Shown piece by piece: positions 20,625-28,090 of a DNA stretch of 34,307 nucleotides (position 1 is its first letter; every line of letters starts with the position of its first letter). The translations under genes were made by a program, and so were the position numbers. The notes beneath the pieces are model-generated. The model was not told the origin of the DNA. It made no database searches and saw nothing but the letters and a program-made list of their open reading frames with translations. The DNA is from Elusimicrobiota bacterium (GTDB lineage Bacteria; Elusimicrobiota; Elusimicrobia; UBA1565; UBA9628), in contig JACQWX010000091.1 in assembly GCA_016209035.1 (NCBI GenBank), positions 1 to 34,307 of the forward strand, read 5' to 3'.

Positions 20625-21581
20625 TTACTCGGCGCGGTGCTGCATCCAGCGGTCGATGAGGAGGTAGGTGACGACGCCCGCCAGGATCATGGCGAGCGTG
20701 AAGAGGAGATAGGCCAGCGGCCAACGAGGCTGCCCGGTCATCATGGTGAACTCCGACATGCCGCCCACGCTCGCAAAGAAGGTCGGGACCATGACGCCGA
20801 TGGAGATGGCGGTGAGGTTCTTCATCAGCACGTTGAGGTTGTTGCTCACCACGGAGACGCGGGCGTCCATGAGGCTCGACAGGATGTTCGAGTAGGTCTG
20901 CACCAGGGTCAGGCACTGCTGGTTGTCGAGGTGGATGTCGTCGAGGAGCTCCATGTTCTCCTCGGAGAAGCCGAGCTTGGCCGCGTTGTGCTTGAGCTTC
21001 TCGATCTGGGCGGCGTTGGAGTTGACGGCGTTGAGGAAGTAGACCAGGCTCTTCTCGAGGGTGAACATGCACAGGAGGTACTTGTTCTCCATCGACTGGT
21101 TGATCTTGTGCTCGAGCTCGTCGGACAGCATGTTGATGACCTTGAGGTGGCCGTTGAAGTGGTGGATGGTGCTGTAGATGAGCTTGATGAGCACGTCCGG
21201 CAGGGCCTGGAGCTTAAAGGAGTGCTTGCCCTCGAAGAGCGTGAGGTCGTCGGAGATGACGATAACCATCTTGGAGCTGTAGAGGAAGACGCCCATGGAG
21301 ATGACGCGGAAGAGGAAGTTGTCGTCGGAGCAGTAGTTCCTGGGGCGCTTGAGGATGACGACGAGGTGGTCGGGCTCCTGTTCGATGCGGCCCATCTCGT
21401 CCGGGTCCAAGGCGGATTCGAGGTTGTGCCGGTCGATGCCGTGCTTCTCAACGAGCTCCTTGCGCTCGCTCTCGTCGGGCGCGATGTAGGCCAGGATGGT
21501 CCCCTCGGCGCCTGCGCTCCCATCGCGGGGGGCGCATGCCTCCACGACTTTCCCGTTCTCCAGGACGTATCGCTTGATCAT
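20625..21581 (-). CDS. CorA-like divalent-cation transporter with a GMS instead of GMN motif
   Basis: 318 aa. A cytoplasmic alpha/beta plus long-helix region (1-255) is followed by two C-terminal membrane helices (about 257-273 and 288-308), the CorA layout. CorA pentamers pass Mg2+ or Co2+. The signature GMN after TM1 is replaced by GMS (G274, M275, S276, in SVGGMSEF). The last residues are basic (RWMQHRAE), as in the family. The Asn of GMN binds hydrated Mg2+ in known structures, so selectivity may differ or transport may be altered. The start at 21581 fits TATGAT ending 13 nt upstream. It is divergent from proS. Confidence 0.85.
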   Translation of the reverse strand: MIKRYVLENGKVVEACAPRDGSAGAEGTILAYIAPDESERKELVEKHGIDRHNLESALDPDEMGRIEQEPDHLVVILKRPRNYCSDDNFLFRVISMGVFLYSSKMVIVISDDLTLFEGKHSFKLQALPDVLIKLIYSTIHHFNGHLKVINMLSDELEHKINQSMENKYLLCMFTLEKSLVYFLNAVNSNAAQIEKLKHNAAKLGFSEENMELLDDIHLDNQQCLTLVQTYSNILSSLMDARVSVVSNNLNVLMKNLTAISIGVMVPTFFASVGGMSEFTMMTGQPRWPLAYLLFTLAMILAGVVTYLLIDRWMQHRAE

Positions 21582-21594
21582 GGCTTGCCCCCGT

Positions 21595-21600
21595 ATCATA
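21595..21600 (-). promoter_or_regulatory. -10 box (TATGAT) of the CorA-like gene
   Basis: TATGAT on the minus strand ending 13 nt before the ATG at 21581, with no Shine-Dalgarno site. Confidence 0.45.
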
Positions 21601-21644
21601 GCAGAGTTTTGCTAAGATTTCTCCACTGAGTGGGAGGACCGACC

Positions 21645-23207
21645 ATGGCGGAACCTCAGGGAGTGCGGCAGGAAGTCCGGAGCGCGGTTGCCATCACCCC
21701 GCGCGCGAAGGACTACGGGCAGTGGTACCTGGACGTGGTGCGCACGGCCCAGCTCGCCGAGCACTCGGCAGTGCGCGGGTGCATGGTCATCAGACCCCAC
21801 GGCTACTCCATCTGGGAGCGGATGCAGCGCGAGCTCGACGACCGCTTCAAGGCCACCGGGCACCAGAACGCCTATTTCCCGCTCTTCATCCCGGTCTCGC
21901 TCTTGGCCAAGGAGGAGGAGCACGCGGCCGGGTTCGCCAAGGAGTGCGCGGTGGTGACCCATCACCGCCTCAAGTCCATCGACGGGAAGGTGTCCGTGGA
22001 CCCGGCCTCCGAGCTCGAGGAGCCCCTGGTCATCCGGCCCACCAGCGAGACCATCATCTGGGAGCAGTTCAAGGGCTGGATCCAGAGCTACCGCGACCTG
22101 CCCCTCCTCATCAACCAGTGGGCCAACATCGTGCGCTGGGAGATGCGCACCAGATTGTTCCTGCGGACCTCCGAGTTCCTCTGGCAGGAAGGCCACACCG
22201 CCCACGCCACCGATGGTGAGGCGCTCGAGGAGACCTGGAGGATGCTCGGGGTCTACGCCGAGTTCGCCCGGAACGTCATGGCGGTGCCGGTGGTCCGTGG
22301 GAGGAAGACCCCGGGCGAGCGCTTCGCCGGCGCCGTGGAGACCCTCTGCATCGAGGGGATGATGCAGGACGGGAAGGCCCTCCAGATGGGCACCAGCCAC
22401 TACCTCGGCCAGAACTTCGCCAAGTCCGCGGGCGTGCAGTTCCTCAACGCCGAGGGCAAGCTGGAGTACGTCTACGCCACCAGCTGGGGGGTCTCGACCA
22501 GGCTCGTGGGCGCGCTCATCATGTGCCACAGCGACGACAACGGCCTGGTCCTGCCGCCGAAGCTCGCGCCGCTCCAGGTCGTGGTGGTGCCCATCTTCAA
22601 GACAGACGCCGAGAGGGCCCAGGTGCTCGAGGAGGGTTCGAAGGTCGCCTCCGAGCTCAAGGCCAAGGGGCTCTCGGTCAAGTTCGACGACCGGGACGGC
22701 GTCACGCCCGGGGCCAAGTACTACGAATGGGAGGCCAAGGGAGTGCCCCTGCGCATAGAAGTGGGGCCCAAGGACCTCGAGAAAGGCTCCCTGTGCCTGG
22801 CCCGCCGGTTCATGCTCGAAATCCAGGGAGAGAACGACGCCCAGCGGCGCAAGCGCTCCAAGTCCTTCCTGCCCCGGGCCGAGGCCCTCGCCTCGGTCCA
22901 GCCGACCCTGGAGGGGATGCAAGGTGAGCTTCTCGACCGGGCGACCGCACTGCGGGAGAGGCGCTCCCGCGTCATCGACGACATCCAGGACTACGAGCGC
23001 TTCTTCAAAGAGGAGGGGGGAGGGTTCGCCTGGGTGCACTGGGCGGGCGGCGTGGAGGGCGAAGACGAGTTGGCCAAGCGCTTCGAGACCACCATCCGCT
23101 GCATCCCCATGCCCGAGGACATCCTGCCGGCCGCGAAGGGCGAAGGCAAGTGCATCCTGACCGGCAAGCCCTCTCAGCAGCGGGTGCTCATGGCCCGGGC
23201 GTACTGA
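21645..23207 (+). CDS. proS: Proline--tRNA ligase (archaeal/eukaryote-like ProS type)
   Basis: 520 aa. It charges tRNA-Pro. It begins ITPRAKDYGQWYLDVVRTAQLAEHSAVRGCMVIRPHGY-like, has class II motif 2 (RWEMRTRLFLRTSEFLWQEGHTAH), the LQMGTSHYLGQNF loop, motif 3 (STRLVGALIMCHSDDNGLVLPP), and the C-terminal zinc-binding-like extension ending in VLMARAY. The absence of the bacterial INS editing domain and this C-terminus mark the eukaryote/archaeal-like subfamily found in many bacteria. The start at 21645 has a Shine-Dalgarno GGGAGG 7 nt upstream, with TAAGAT as a possible -10 at 21613-21618. Confidence 0.93.
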   Translation: MAEPQGVRQEVRSAVAITPRAKDYGQWYLDVVRTAQLAEHSAVRGCMVIRPHGYSIWERMQRELDDRFKATGHQNAYFPLFIPVSLLAKEEEHAAGFAKECAVVTHHRLKSIDGKVSVDPASELEEPLVIRPTSETIIWEQFKGWIQSYRDLPLLINQWANIVRWEMRTRLFLRTSEFLWQEGHTAHATDGEALEETWRMLGVYAEFARNVMAVPVVRGRKTPGERFAGAVETLCIEGMMQDGKALQMGTSHYLGQNFAKSAGVQFLNAEGKLEYVYATSWGVSTRLVGALIMCHSDDNGLVLPPKLAPLQVVVVPIFKTDAERAQVLEEGSKVASELKAKGLSVKFDDRDGVTPGAKYYEWEAKGVPLRIEVGPKDLEKGSLCLARRFMLEIQGENDAQRRKRSKSFLPRAEALASVQPTLEGMQGELLDRATALRERRSRVIDDIQDYERFFKEEGGGFAWVHWAGGVEGEDELAKRFETTIRCIPMPEDILPAAKGEGKCILTGKPSQQRVLMARAY

Positions 23208-23215
23208 GCTACGAG

Positions 23216-23231
23216 CCGCGCCTAGGCGCGG
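23216..23231. terminator. 16-bp GC palindrome between convergent proS and ptsI ends
   Basis: CCGCGCCTAGGCGCGG is a perfect palindrome (6-bp stem with a CTAG loop) that overlaps the ptsI stop codon. It could act as a two-way stop, but no T-tract is present. Confidence 0.35.
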
Positions 23232-24928
23232 GCGGGCTCGGCCAGCAGCTTTCTCGCCGCCGAGAGGGTCTTCGACCTGAGGAGCCCGCGGGCGAGGTCC
23301 TCAATCTCCCCGACGGTGGATTCGGCCAGGGCGGCCTCCAGCTTGTCGGCTTGGTGGGGGTTGACGCTCAAGTGCCGGTAGCCCAGCCCCACCAGGACCC
23401 TGGCGACGGAGGGGTCGCTGGCGATCTCGCCGCAGACGGATAGCTCCTTGCCGGCCGGGGCGGCCCCGGCCGAGATGTCGCGCAGCACCTTGAGCACCGC
23501 GGGCTGGAGGGGGTCGTGGAACTCCGCGAGCTTGGCGTTCATGCGGTCGGCTCCCATCACGTACTGGATGAGGTCGTTCGTGCCCACGCTCAGGAAGTCG
23601 GCCTCCTCCGCCAGGTCGCCGACCACGTAGACGGCCGAGGGGACCTCCACCATGCACCCGACCGAGAGGCACGAAGGGACCCTGTCCAGGCGCTTGAGCG
23701 CGGCCGCGATCCTGGCCTTGGCCCTGTGGAACTCGTCGAGCGTCGAGACCATGGGGACCATGATGCGAAGCGGCCTACCTAGGCCTGCCGTGAGCAGGGC
23801 CCGGAACTGGGTCGCGATGAGCTCGGGGTATTCCTCGTAGACCCGCATGCCCTTCAAGCCCAGGTTCGGGTTCTCCTCCTTCGGGAACTGCAGGTAGCTG
23901 ATGAGCTTGTCGCCGCCGATGTCGAGCAGGCGGAAGGTGACGGCGCCGTCCGTCGCGGCCATGACCTTCCGGTAGGCGTCGACCTGCTCGTCGAAGCTCG
24001 GCTCCTGGGCGCGGCCCAGGAAGAACGCCTCGGTCCGCAGCAGGCCGATGTCCTTGATGCCCCGCTCGCGGGCATGGGCCACGTCGGCGATGGTGCCCGC
24101 GTTGGCCGAGAGCCGGATGCGCGTGCCGTCCTTGGTGGCGATGGAGGAGCGGTCCCGGGCCTTGGCGGTCCCGGCGGCCAAGCGTCGGCCCGGGGCGCGT
24201 GAGGCCAGGGTCTCGGGGTCCGGGTCGAGGATGACCTCGCCCTTGGATGCGTCGATGAGGATCCTGGTGCCGCATCCCACTTGGCCGAGGATGCCCCGGA
24301 CCTCGGTCATGGCCGGCACGCCCAGTGTCTTGGCCAGGATGGCGCCGTGGGAGATCTTGGACCCGGCCTCGGCGATGATGCCGGCCAGCGGCTTGTCGCT
24401 CAAGCCCGAGAAGACGGAAGCGGTCAAGAGGTCGGCCACCAGGACCGCGGGGTCGCGGCGCTGGCAGCGGCAGCGGAAGCCCGCGTGGGTCAGGCCCAGA
24501 TGCCGCATCATGCGGGAGGCGATGTCGTGGAGGTCCTGGATGCGCTCTTTGAAGTATTCGTTGGGGAGCTTGCGGAACTGCTTCTCGTAGTCGGCGAGGC
24601 TCGAGACGATGGAGGACTCCGCGTTGACGAGCCCCTCGGAGATCCCGCGCTCCATGGGCTCGATGAAGGAGGGGTCCTCCAGGATCATGGAGTGGACCTT
24701 GAAGATGCTCGCCTCCGTGGGGCTCAAGGCTCTTGCGGCCTTCGCGAAGGTCTCGGCGAGGTCGCGCTTGGTGGCCTCGATGGCGGCTTGCAGGCGCTTC
24801 CTTTCCGCGGCGGTCTCGTCCTTGGAGATGTCCCGCTTGGGGGCCGCGGCCAGGATGTCCTCCCGGTAGAGGCAGGCCCCTCCCAGGGCGACGCCTTCGG
24901 TCAAGACCGTGCCTTTGAGGACCTTCAT
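23222..24928 (-). CDS. ptsI: Phosphoenolpyruvate-protein phosphotransferase (PTS enzyme I)
   Basis: 568 aa, the normal enzyme I length. It passes phosphate from PEP to HPr. Visible are the N-terminal GTVLTEGVALG, the phospho-His H194 in AGSKISHGAILAKTLGVPAM, LLRTEAFFLGR, the PEP-binding LRIMVPMVSTLDEF region, and the catalytic C499 in CGEIASDP. There is a small Cys pair (FRCRCQRRD) at 151-158. No HPr or EII gene is in the window, so it may serve regulation or a distant PTS. The start at 24928 gives the canonical N-terminus, and the upstream in-frame codons are ignored. Promoter elements are CTGACA, 18 nt, TTTAAT. Confidence 0.93.
   Translation of the reverse strand: MKVLKGTVLTEGVALGGACLYREDILAAAPKRDISKDETAAERKRLQAAIEATKRDLAETFAKAARALSPTEASIFKVHSMILEDPSFIEPMERGISEGLVNAESSIVSSLADYEKQFRKLPNEYFKERIQDLHDIASRMMRHLGLTHAGFRCRCQRRDPAVLVADLLTASVFSGLSDKPLAGIIAEAGSKISHGAILAKTLGVPAMTEVRGILGQVGCGTRILIDASKGEVILDPDPETLASRAPGRRLAAGTAKARDRSSIATKDGTRIRLSANAGTIADVAHARERGIKDIGLLRTEAFFLGRAQEPSFDEQVDAYRKVMAATDGAVTFRLLDIGGDKLISYLQFPKEENPNLGLKGMRVYEEYPELIATQFRALLTAGLGRPLRIMVPMVSTLDEFHRAKARIAAALKRLDRVPSCLSVGCMVEVPSAVYVVGDLAEEADFLSVGTNDLIQYVMGADRMNAKLAEFHDPLQPAVLKVLRDISAGAAPAGKELSVCGEIASDPSVARVLVGLGYRHLSVNPHQADKLEAALAESTVGEIEDLARGLLRSKTLSAARKLLAEPARA
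23452..23472. repeat. Intragenic inverted repeat, perfect 9-bp arms, 3-nt loop
   Basis: CGGCCGGGG, CGG, CCCCGGCCG inside ptsI. It encodes an Ala/Gly-rich surface loop just before the catalytic-Cys strand. Confidence 0.6.
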
Positions 24929-24946
24929 GTCGGATCGAGCCGGAAG

Positions 24947-24976
24947 ATTAAAGGAAATATCCCACCCTGGTGTCAG
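24947..24976 (-). promoter_or_regulatory. ptsI promoter: -35 CTGACA from the repeat, -10 TTTAAT
   Basis: On the minus strand CTGACA (24976-24971), an 18-nt spacer and TTTAAT (24952-24947). The gap to the ATG at 24928 is 18 nt. The -35 lies in the left end of the palindromic repeat. Confidence 0.45.
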
Positions 24977-25005
24977 GTTGTGCAAGTTGCGCAATGCCTG
25001 ACACC
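24969..25005. repeat. REP-like palindromic repeat, copy 2 (imperfect)
   Basis: 37 bp. The right arm (24987-25005) is identical to that of copy 1 at 6520-6558. The left arm (24969-24985) has lost two bases and has one C-to-T change. It sits between divergent ptsI and the PAS gene, and both of its ends point a CTGACA outward. Confidence 0.8.
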
Positions 25006-25026
25006 ATTGGCGGAGTTTTATATAAT
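24998..25026 (+). promoter_or_regulatory. PAS-gene promoter: -35 CTGACA from the repeat, -10 TATAAT
   Basis: CTGACA (24998-25003), a 17-nt spacer and TATAAT (25021-25026). The ATG at 25053 is 26 nt past the box, with no Shine-Dalgarno site visible. Confidence 0.6.
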
Positions 25027-25052
25027 GGGACTCCCGATCTATACCCTGCACC

Positions 25053-25421
25053 ATGCATGGCGAAGCGGAGTACTTCAAGAGCATCCTGGACAACCTGACC
25101 GGCGGGTTCGTGAGCGTGGACCTCGACGGCGCCGTGGTCTACGTCAACCCCATGGCGGGCCGGATCCTCCATCTCCCCGACACCGGCTCCCTCGTGGGCA
25201 AGGCCTATTCGGCCGCGCTCGCCGGATTCCCGGCGTTGCGCGACGTGGTTCGGGACGCGCTCAAGACTCACAAGACCGTGCACCGGGCCGAGCTCTCGGT
25301 CCTGCACGCCGACAAGCCCATGGTCATCGGCTACAGCACGCTTCAGGTCAGGAACCCCAAGGGGGATTACCTGGGCATCGGCGTCATATTCCAGGACCTC
25401 ACCTTCGTCAGCCGCGGATAG
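25053..25421 (+). CDS. Stand-alone PAS-domain protein
   Basis: 122 aa that is essentially one PAS fold: FKSILDNLTGGFVSVDLDGAVVYVNPMAGRIL at the start, then the PAS core to DYLGIGVIFQDLTF. No kinase, GGDEF or HTH output is attached and there is no membrane segment, so it is probably a sensor subunit or interaction partner. The ligand is unknown. Its stop is 7 bp from the convergent zinc-ribbon gene. Confidence 0.8.
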   Translation: MHGEAEYFKSILDNLTGGFVSVDLDGAVVYVNPMAGRILHLPDTGSLVGKAYSAALAGFPALRDVVRDALKTHKTVHRAELSVLHADKPMVIGYSTLQVRNPKGDYLGIGVIFQDLTFVSRG

Positions 25422-25428
25422 TCGGCCC

Positions 25429-26298
25429 TCACCGAATGCAGAACGGATGGCACCACTCCTTGCTTCCCGTCCGGTCCGTACCGGAAGACCTCCGAGGCGT
25501 TGGCGTTCGCGGCGCACTGGACTCCGGGACGCTGGGAAGGGAATGAAGGGAATCCGGCGCGGCCTTGGCATCCTTGTCTTGCAAGGTCACCCTGGTTGTG
25601 TAGGTTTGGACCAGGACATGCGCCGTTCCTTTTGTCCCGCGGACGATCCGGACCTCCAGATCGGACGTGATGGCAATGTAGCCTTCCCCGCCCTCGCTCT
25701 CCGAGACGATCCCGGAGGAAAGCTGCTCCCTATAGAACTCCACCACTTCTTCAAAGGGCGCGCGGACCCTATAGGCCCATGCCTTCGCTGCTCCACTCTC
25801 CCGAGCATGAGCAACGCTCTGGGCCGCCAAGTACTGCGAGCCGGGGAAGGCGACCGGCGGAGTCGCTTCCGGGGCCGCCGCCGGCTGCGCGGAAACGGGG
25901 ACCTTTCGCTCGGCGGAGGCGTCGCCCGGCTGGGGCTGCCTCGGGGGGAGGACCCGCCGGGGATTGACAGGGGGGCCGAGGTCGATCCTGTCGAACCGGC
26001 CGGCCAGGAGGTGCAGGAAATCCATGAGGTCGTCGCGCCCGTGGGCGATGGTACGCTCCGCCTTGGCGCGGCTGACCAGACGGTCTTGAGAGAGGCGGCG
26101 CAGTCCGTGGCCGGCGGCCCCGACGGCCAGGACGCAGGCCACGATGACGAAGGGCCTGCGCCTGCGGGCGGCGGCGTCTTCCTTGATGAGGTTGTACCCC
26201 GCGAGGATCTCCTGGCGGGACCGCGGCCGCAGGCAGATGGGGCAGGCGGCCGCGCCGGGGTCGAGCTCGCAATTGCAGCCGGGGCACAGCAACCGCAT
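25429..26298 (-). CDS. Zinc-ribbon single-pass membrane protein, unknown function
   Basis: 289 aa. An N-terminal four-Cys zinc ribbon (CPGC at 5-8, CPIC at 19-22) precedes a basic stretch RRRR and one membrane helix (about 49-66), then a Pro/Ala-rich linker and a small globular C-terminal domain (about 165-240, AWAYRVRAPFEEVVEFYREQL...). The rest is a Ser/Pro/Thr-rich tail. No family function is recognised. It shares a bidirectional promoter with the GspE-like ATPase gene, so a role in secretion or pilus assembly is possible. The start at 26298 is chosen because TATCAT ends 8 nt upstream. Confidence 0.65.
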   Translation of the reverse strand: MRLLCPGCNCELDPGAAACPICLRPRSRQEILAGYNLIKEDAAARRRRPFVIVACVLAVGAAGHGLRRLSQDRLVSRAKAERTIAHGRDDLMDFLHLLAGRFDRIDLGPPVNPRRVLPPRQPQPGDASAERKVPVSAQPAAAPEATPPVAFPGSQYLAAQSVAHARESGAAKAWAYRVRAPFEEVVEFYREQLSSGIVSESEGGEGYIAITSDLEVRIVRGTKGTAHVLVQTYTTRVTLQDKDAKAAPDSLHSLPSVPESSAPRTPTPRRSSGTDRTGSKEWCHPFCIR

Positions 26299-26306
26299 GA
26301 CGGGAT

Positions 26307-26316
26307 ATGATATCAT
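26307..26316. promoter_or_regulatory. Overlapping divergent -10 boxes in a 10-bp palindrome
   Basis: ATGATATCAT is its own reverse complement and gives TATCAT on both strands (minus 26312-26307, plus 26311-26316). The minus box is 8 nt from the zinc-ribbon ATG. The plus box is 37 nt from the ATPase ATG. Confidence 0.55.
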
Positions 26317-26353
26317 TTGGCGTCAGTCGTTTCCCAAGTTGCCGAGTCGATCG

Positions 26354-28090
26354 ATGAAGTCCTCCTCCTTCCCCGATGCTCTCGTAAGCCAGGGGGTCCT
26401 CACGGAGCCACAGCGCCTCCAGGCCAAGGCGGCCGCGGAGCAGGGGAGGTGCTCCTTCGGCGAGGCGGCGGTGAGGCTGGGCTTCGTCCCGGAGGCCGTC
26501 CTCGCGGCGGCCCTCTCCAAGCACCTGGGCCACCCGTTCGCCTCCCTGGAGAACGGCCTCCTCTCGGTCGAGCCCGACCAGATGCTGGCCCTGCGCGTCC
26601 CCGAGGAGTTCGCCCGGACGCACGAGGTCCTGCCCCTGTCCCTCGAGGGGAAGACCCTGGCGGTGGCCATGGTGGACCCGGAGGACATGATGACCGTGGA
26701 GAACCTCCGGCTCATGACGAAGTGCGACATCCAGCCCTTCGTCGCCACGAAGGCGCAGCTCTTCAAGGCCATCGACGCGTTCTACCAGAGGGGCGTGGAC
26801 CTCATCACGAAGACGATCGCGACCGGCGGCGCGGCGCCGGAGGACTCCGACGAGCCGGTACGCAGGGATGTCCGCGTCAACCTCGACTCCGCCATGGTGG
26901 CCGAGCAGGGCATCGAGGCCGTCAACCTGGTCAACGCCATCCTCAAGCAGGCCGTGGGCGAGCGCGCCTCGGACGTCCACCTCGAGGTGTTCGACGACGA
27001 GGTCATGCTGCGCTTCCGCATCGACGGGGTCCTGCACGTGCGGACCTCGCCCCCAGCGCACCTGTTCCTCGCGCTCATCTCCCGGATCAAGATACTCTCG
27101 AGGCTCGACATCGCGGAGCGGCGTCTCCCGCAGGACGGCATGTTCTCCCTGAACATCCACAACCGGTCCGTGGACGTGCGCGTGTCCGTCTGCCCCGCCG
27201 ACTACGGGGAGAAGGTGGTCCTGCGGCTCCTGGACAAGGAGGCGGTCGATCTCGACGTGTCCAAGATCGGGCTCGAGCCGAGGCAGCGGGAGGATTTCCT
27301 GACGGCGGCCCACGAGCCGCACGGCCTGGTCTTCCTGACCGGGCCGACGGGGTCGGGCAAGACCACGACGCTCTACTCGCTCCTCAACACCATCAAGACT
27401 CCGGCCCTCAACTTCATGACGATCGAGGATCCCATCGAGATCAAGCTCAGGGGGATCACCCAGATTCAGGTCAAGGCCGGCATCGGTCTCACCTTCGCCT
27501 CGGCCCTGCGCTCCTTCCTGCGCCAGGACCCCGACGTCATCCTGGTGGGCGAGGTGCGCGACGCGGAGACCGCCCAGACCTGCCTGCGGGCGGCCCTGAC
27601 CGGGCACCTCGTCCTCTCGACCCTGCACACCAACGACGCCATGACGGCCGTGGCCCGGCTCGTGGACCTCGGCATCGAGCCATACATGCTGGCGTCCTCG
27701 TTGACCCTGGTCGCCGCCCAGCGGCTCGTTCGGGTGCTCTGCCCCAGGTGCCGCCAGCCCTACCGTCCCGAGCCTGTCCTCGTCGCGCAGGGCTTCGCGG
27801 AGGCGGAGCTGACCGCCCAGGTGGACCAGTCGAAGCTGGCGTTCTTCAAGGCCGTGGGCTGCGAGCACTGCGCTCGGACCGGCTACAAGGGCAGGGTCGG
27901 CATCTACGAGGTCTACCGGGTCAACCAGGAGATCCGGGACATCATCTACAAGGACTCGAAGAACCTCGCCTCGCTCAGGAGCGCGGCCCTGAAGGCGGGC
28001 ATGTGGAACCTGCGCGCGAGCGCCTGGCGCAAGGTCCTCATGGGCGTCACCTCCGCGGAGGAGGCGCTCTCCATGACCGCGACGGACTAG
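26354..28090 (+). CDS. GspE/PilB-type secretion or pilus assembly ATPase
   Basis: 578 aa. It is a hexameric ATPase of type II secretion or type IV pili. An N-terminal MshEN/T2SSE_N-like domain (about 1-140, with RLGFVPEAVLAAALSKHLGHPFASL) is followed by the ATPase: Walker A GPTGSGKTTTLYSLL (from about 330), an Asp box TIEDPIE, a Walker B-like PDVILVGEVRDAETA, a His box LSTLHTNDA, and a four-Cys zinc module (CPRC and CEHC). The N-terminal motif resembles c-di-GMP-binding MshEN repeats, but the usual Gln is His and I see no clear second motif. The start at 26354 lacks a strong Shine-Dalgarno site. The stop overlaps the convergent GNAT gene by 4 bp (CTAG). Confidence 0.9.
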   Translation: MKSSSFPDALVSQGVLTEPQRLQAKAAAEQGRCSFGEAAVRLGFVPEAVLAAALSKHLGHPFASLENGLLSVEPDQMLALRVPEEFARTHEVLPLSLEGKTLAVAMVDPEDMMTVENLRLMTKCDIQPFVATKAQLFKAIDAFYQRGVDLITKTIATGGAAPEDSDEPVRRDVRVNLDSAMVAEQGIEAVNLVNAILKQAVGERASDVHLEVFDDEVMLRFRIDGVLHVRTSPPAHLFLALISRIKILSRLDIAERRLPQDGMFSLNIHNRSVDVRVSVCPADYGEKVVLRLLDKEAVDLDVSKIGLEPRQREDFLTAAHEPHGLVFLTGPTGSGKTTTLYSLLNTIKTPALNFMTIEDPIEIKLRGITQIQVKAGIGLTFASALRSFLRQDPDVILVGEVRDAETAQTCLRAALTGHLVLSTLHTNDAMTAVARLVDLGIEPYMLASSLTLVAAQRLVRVLCPRCRQPYRPEPVLVAQGFAEAELTAQVDQSKLAFFKAVGCEHCARTGYKGRVGIYEVYRVNQEIRDIIYKDSKNLASLRSAALKAGMWNLRASAWRKVLMGVTSAEEALSMTATD

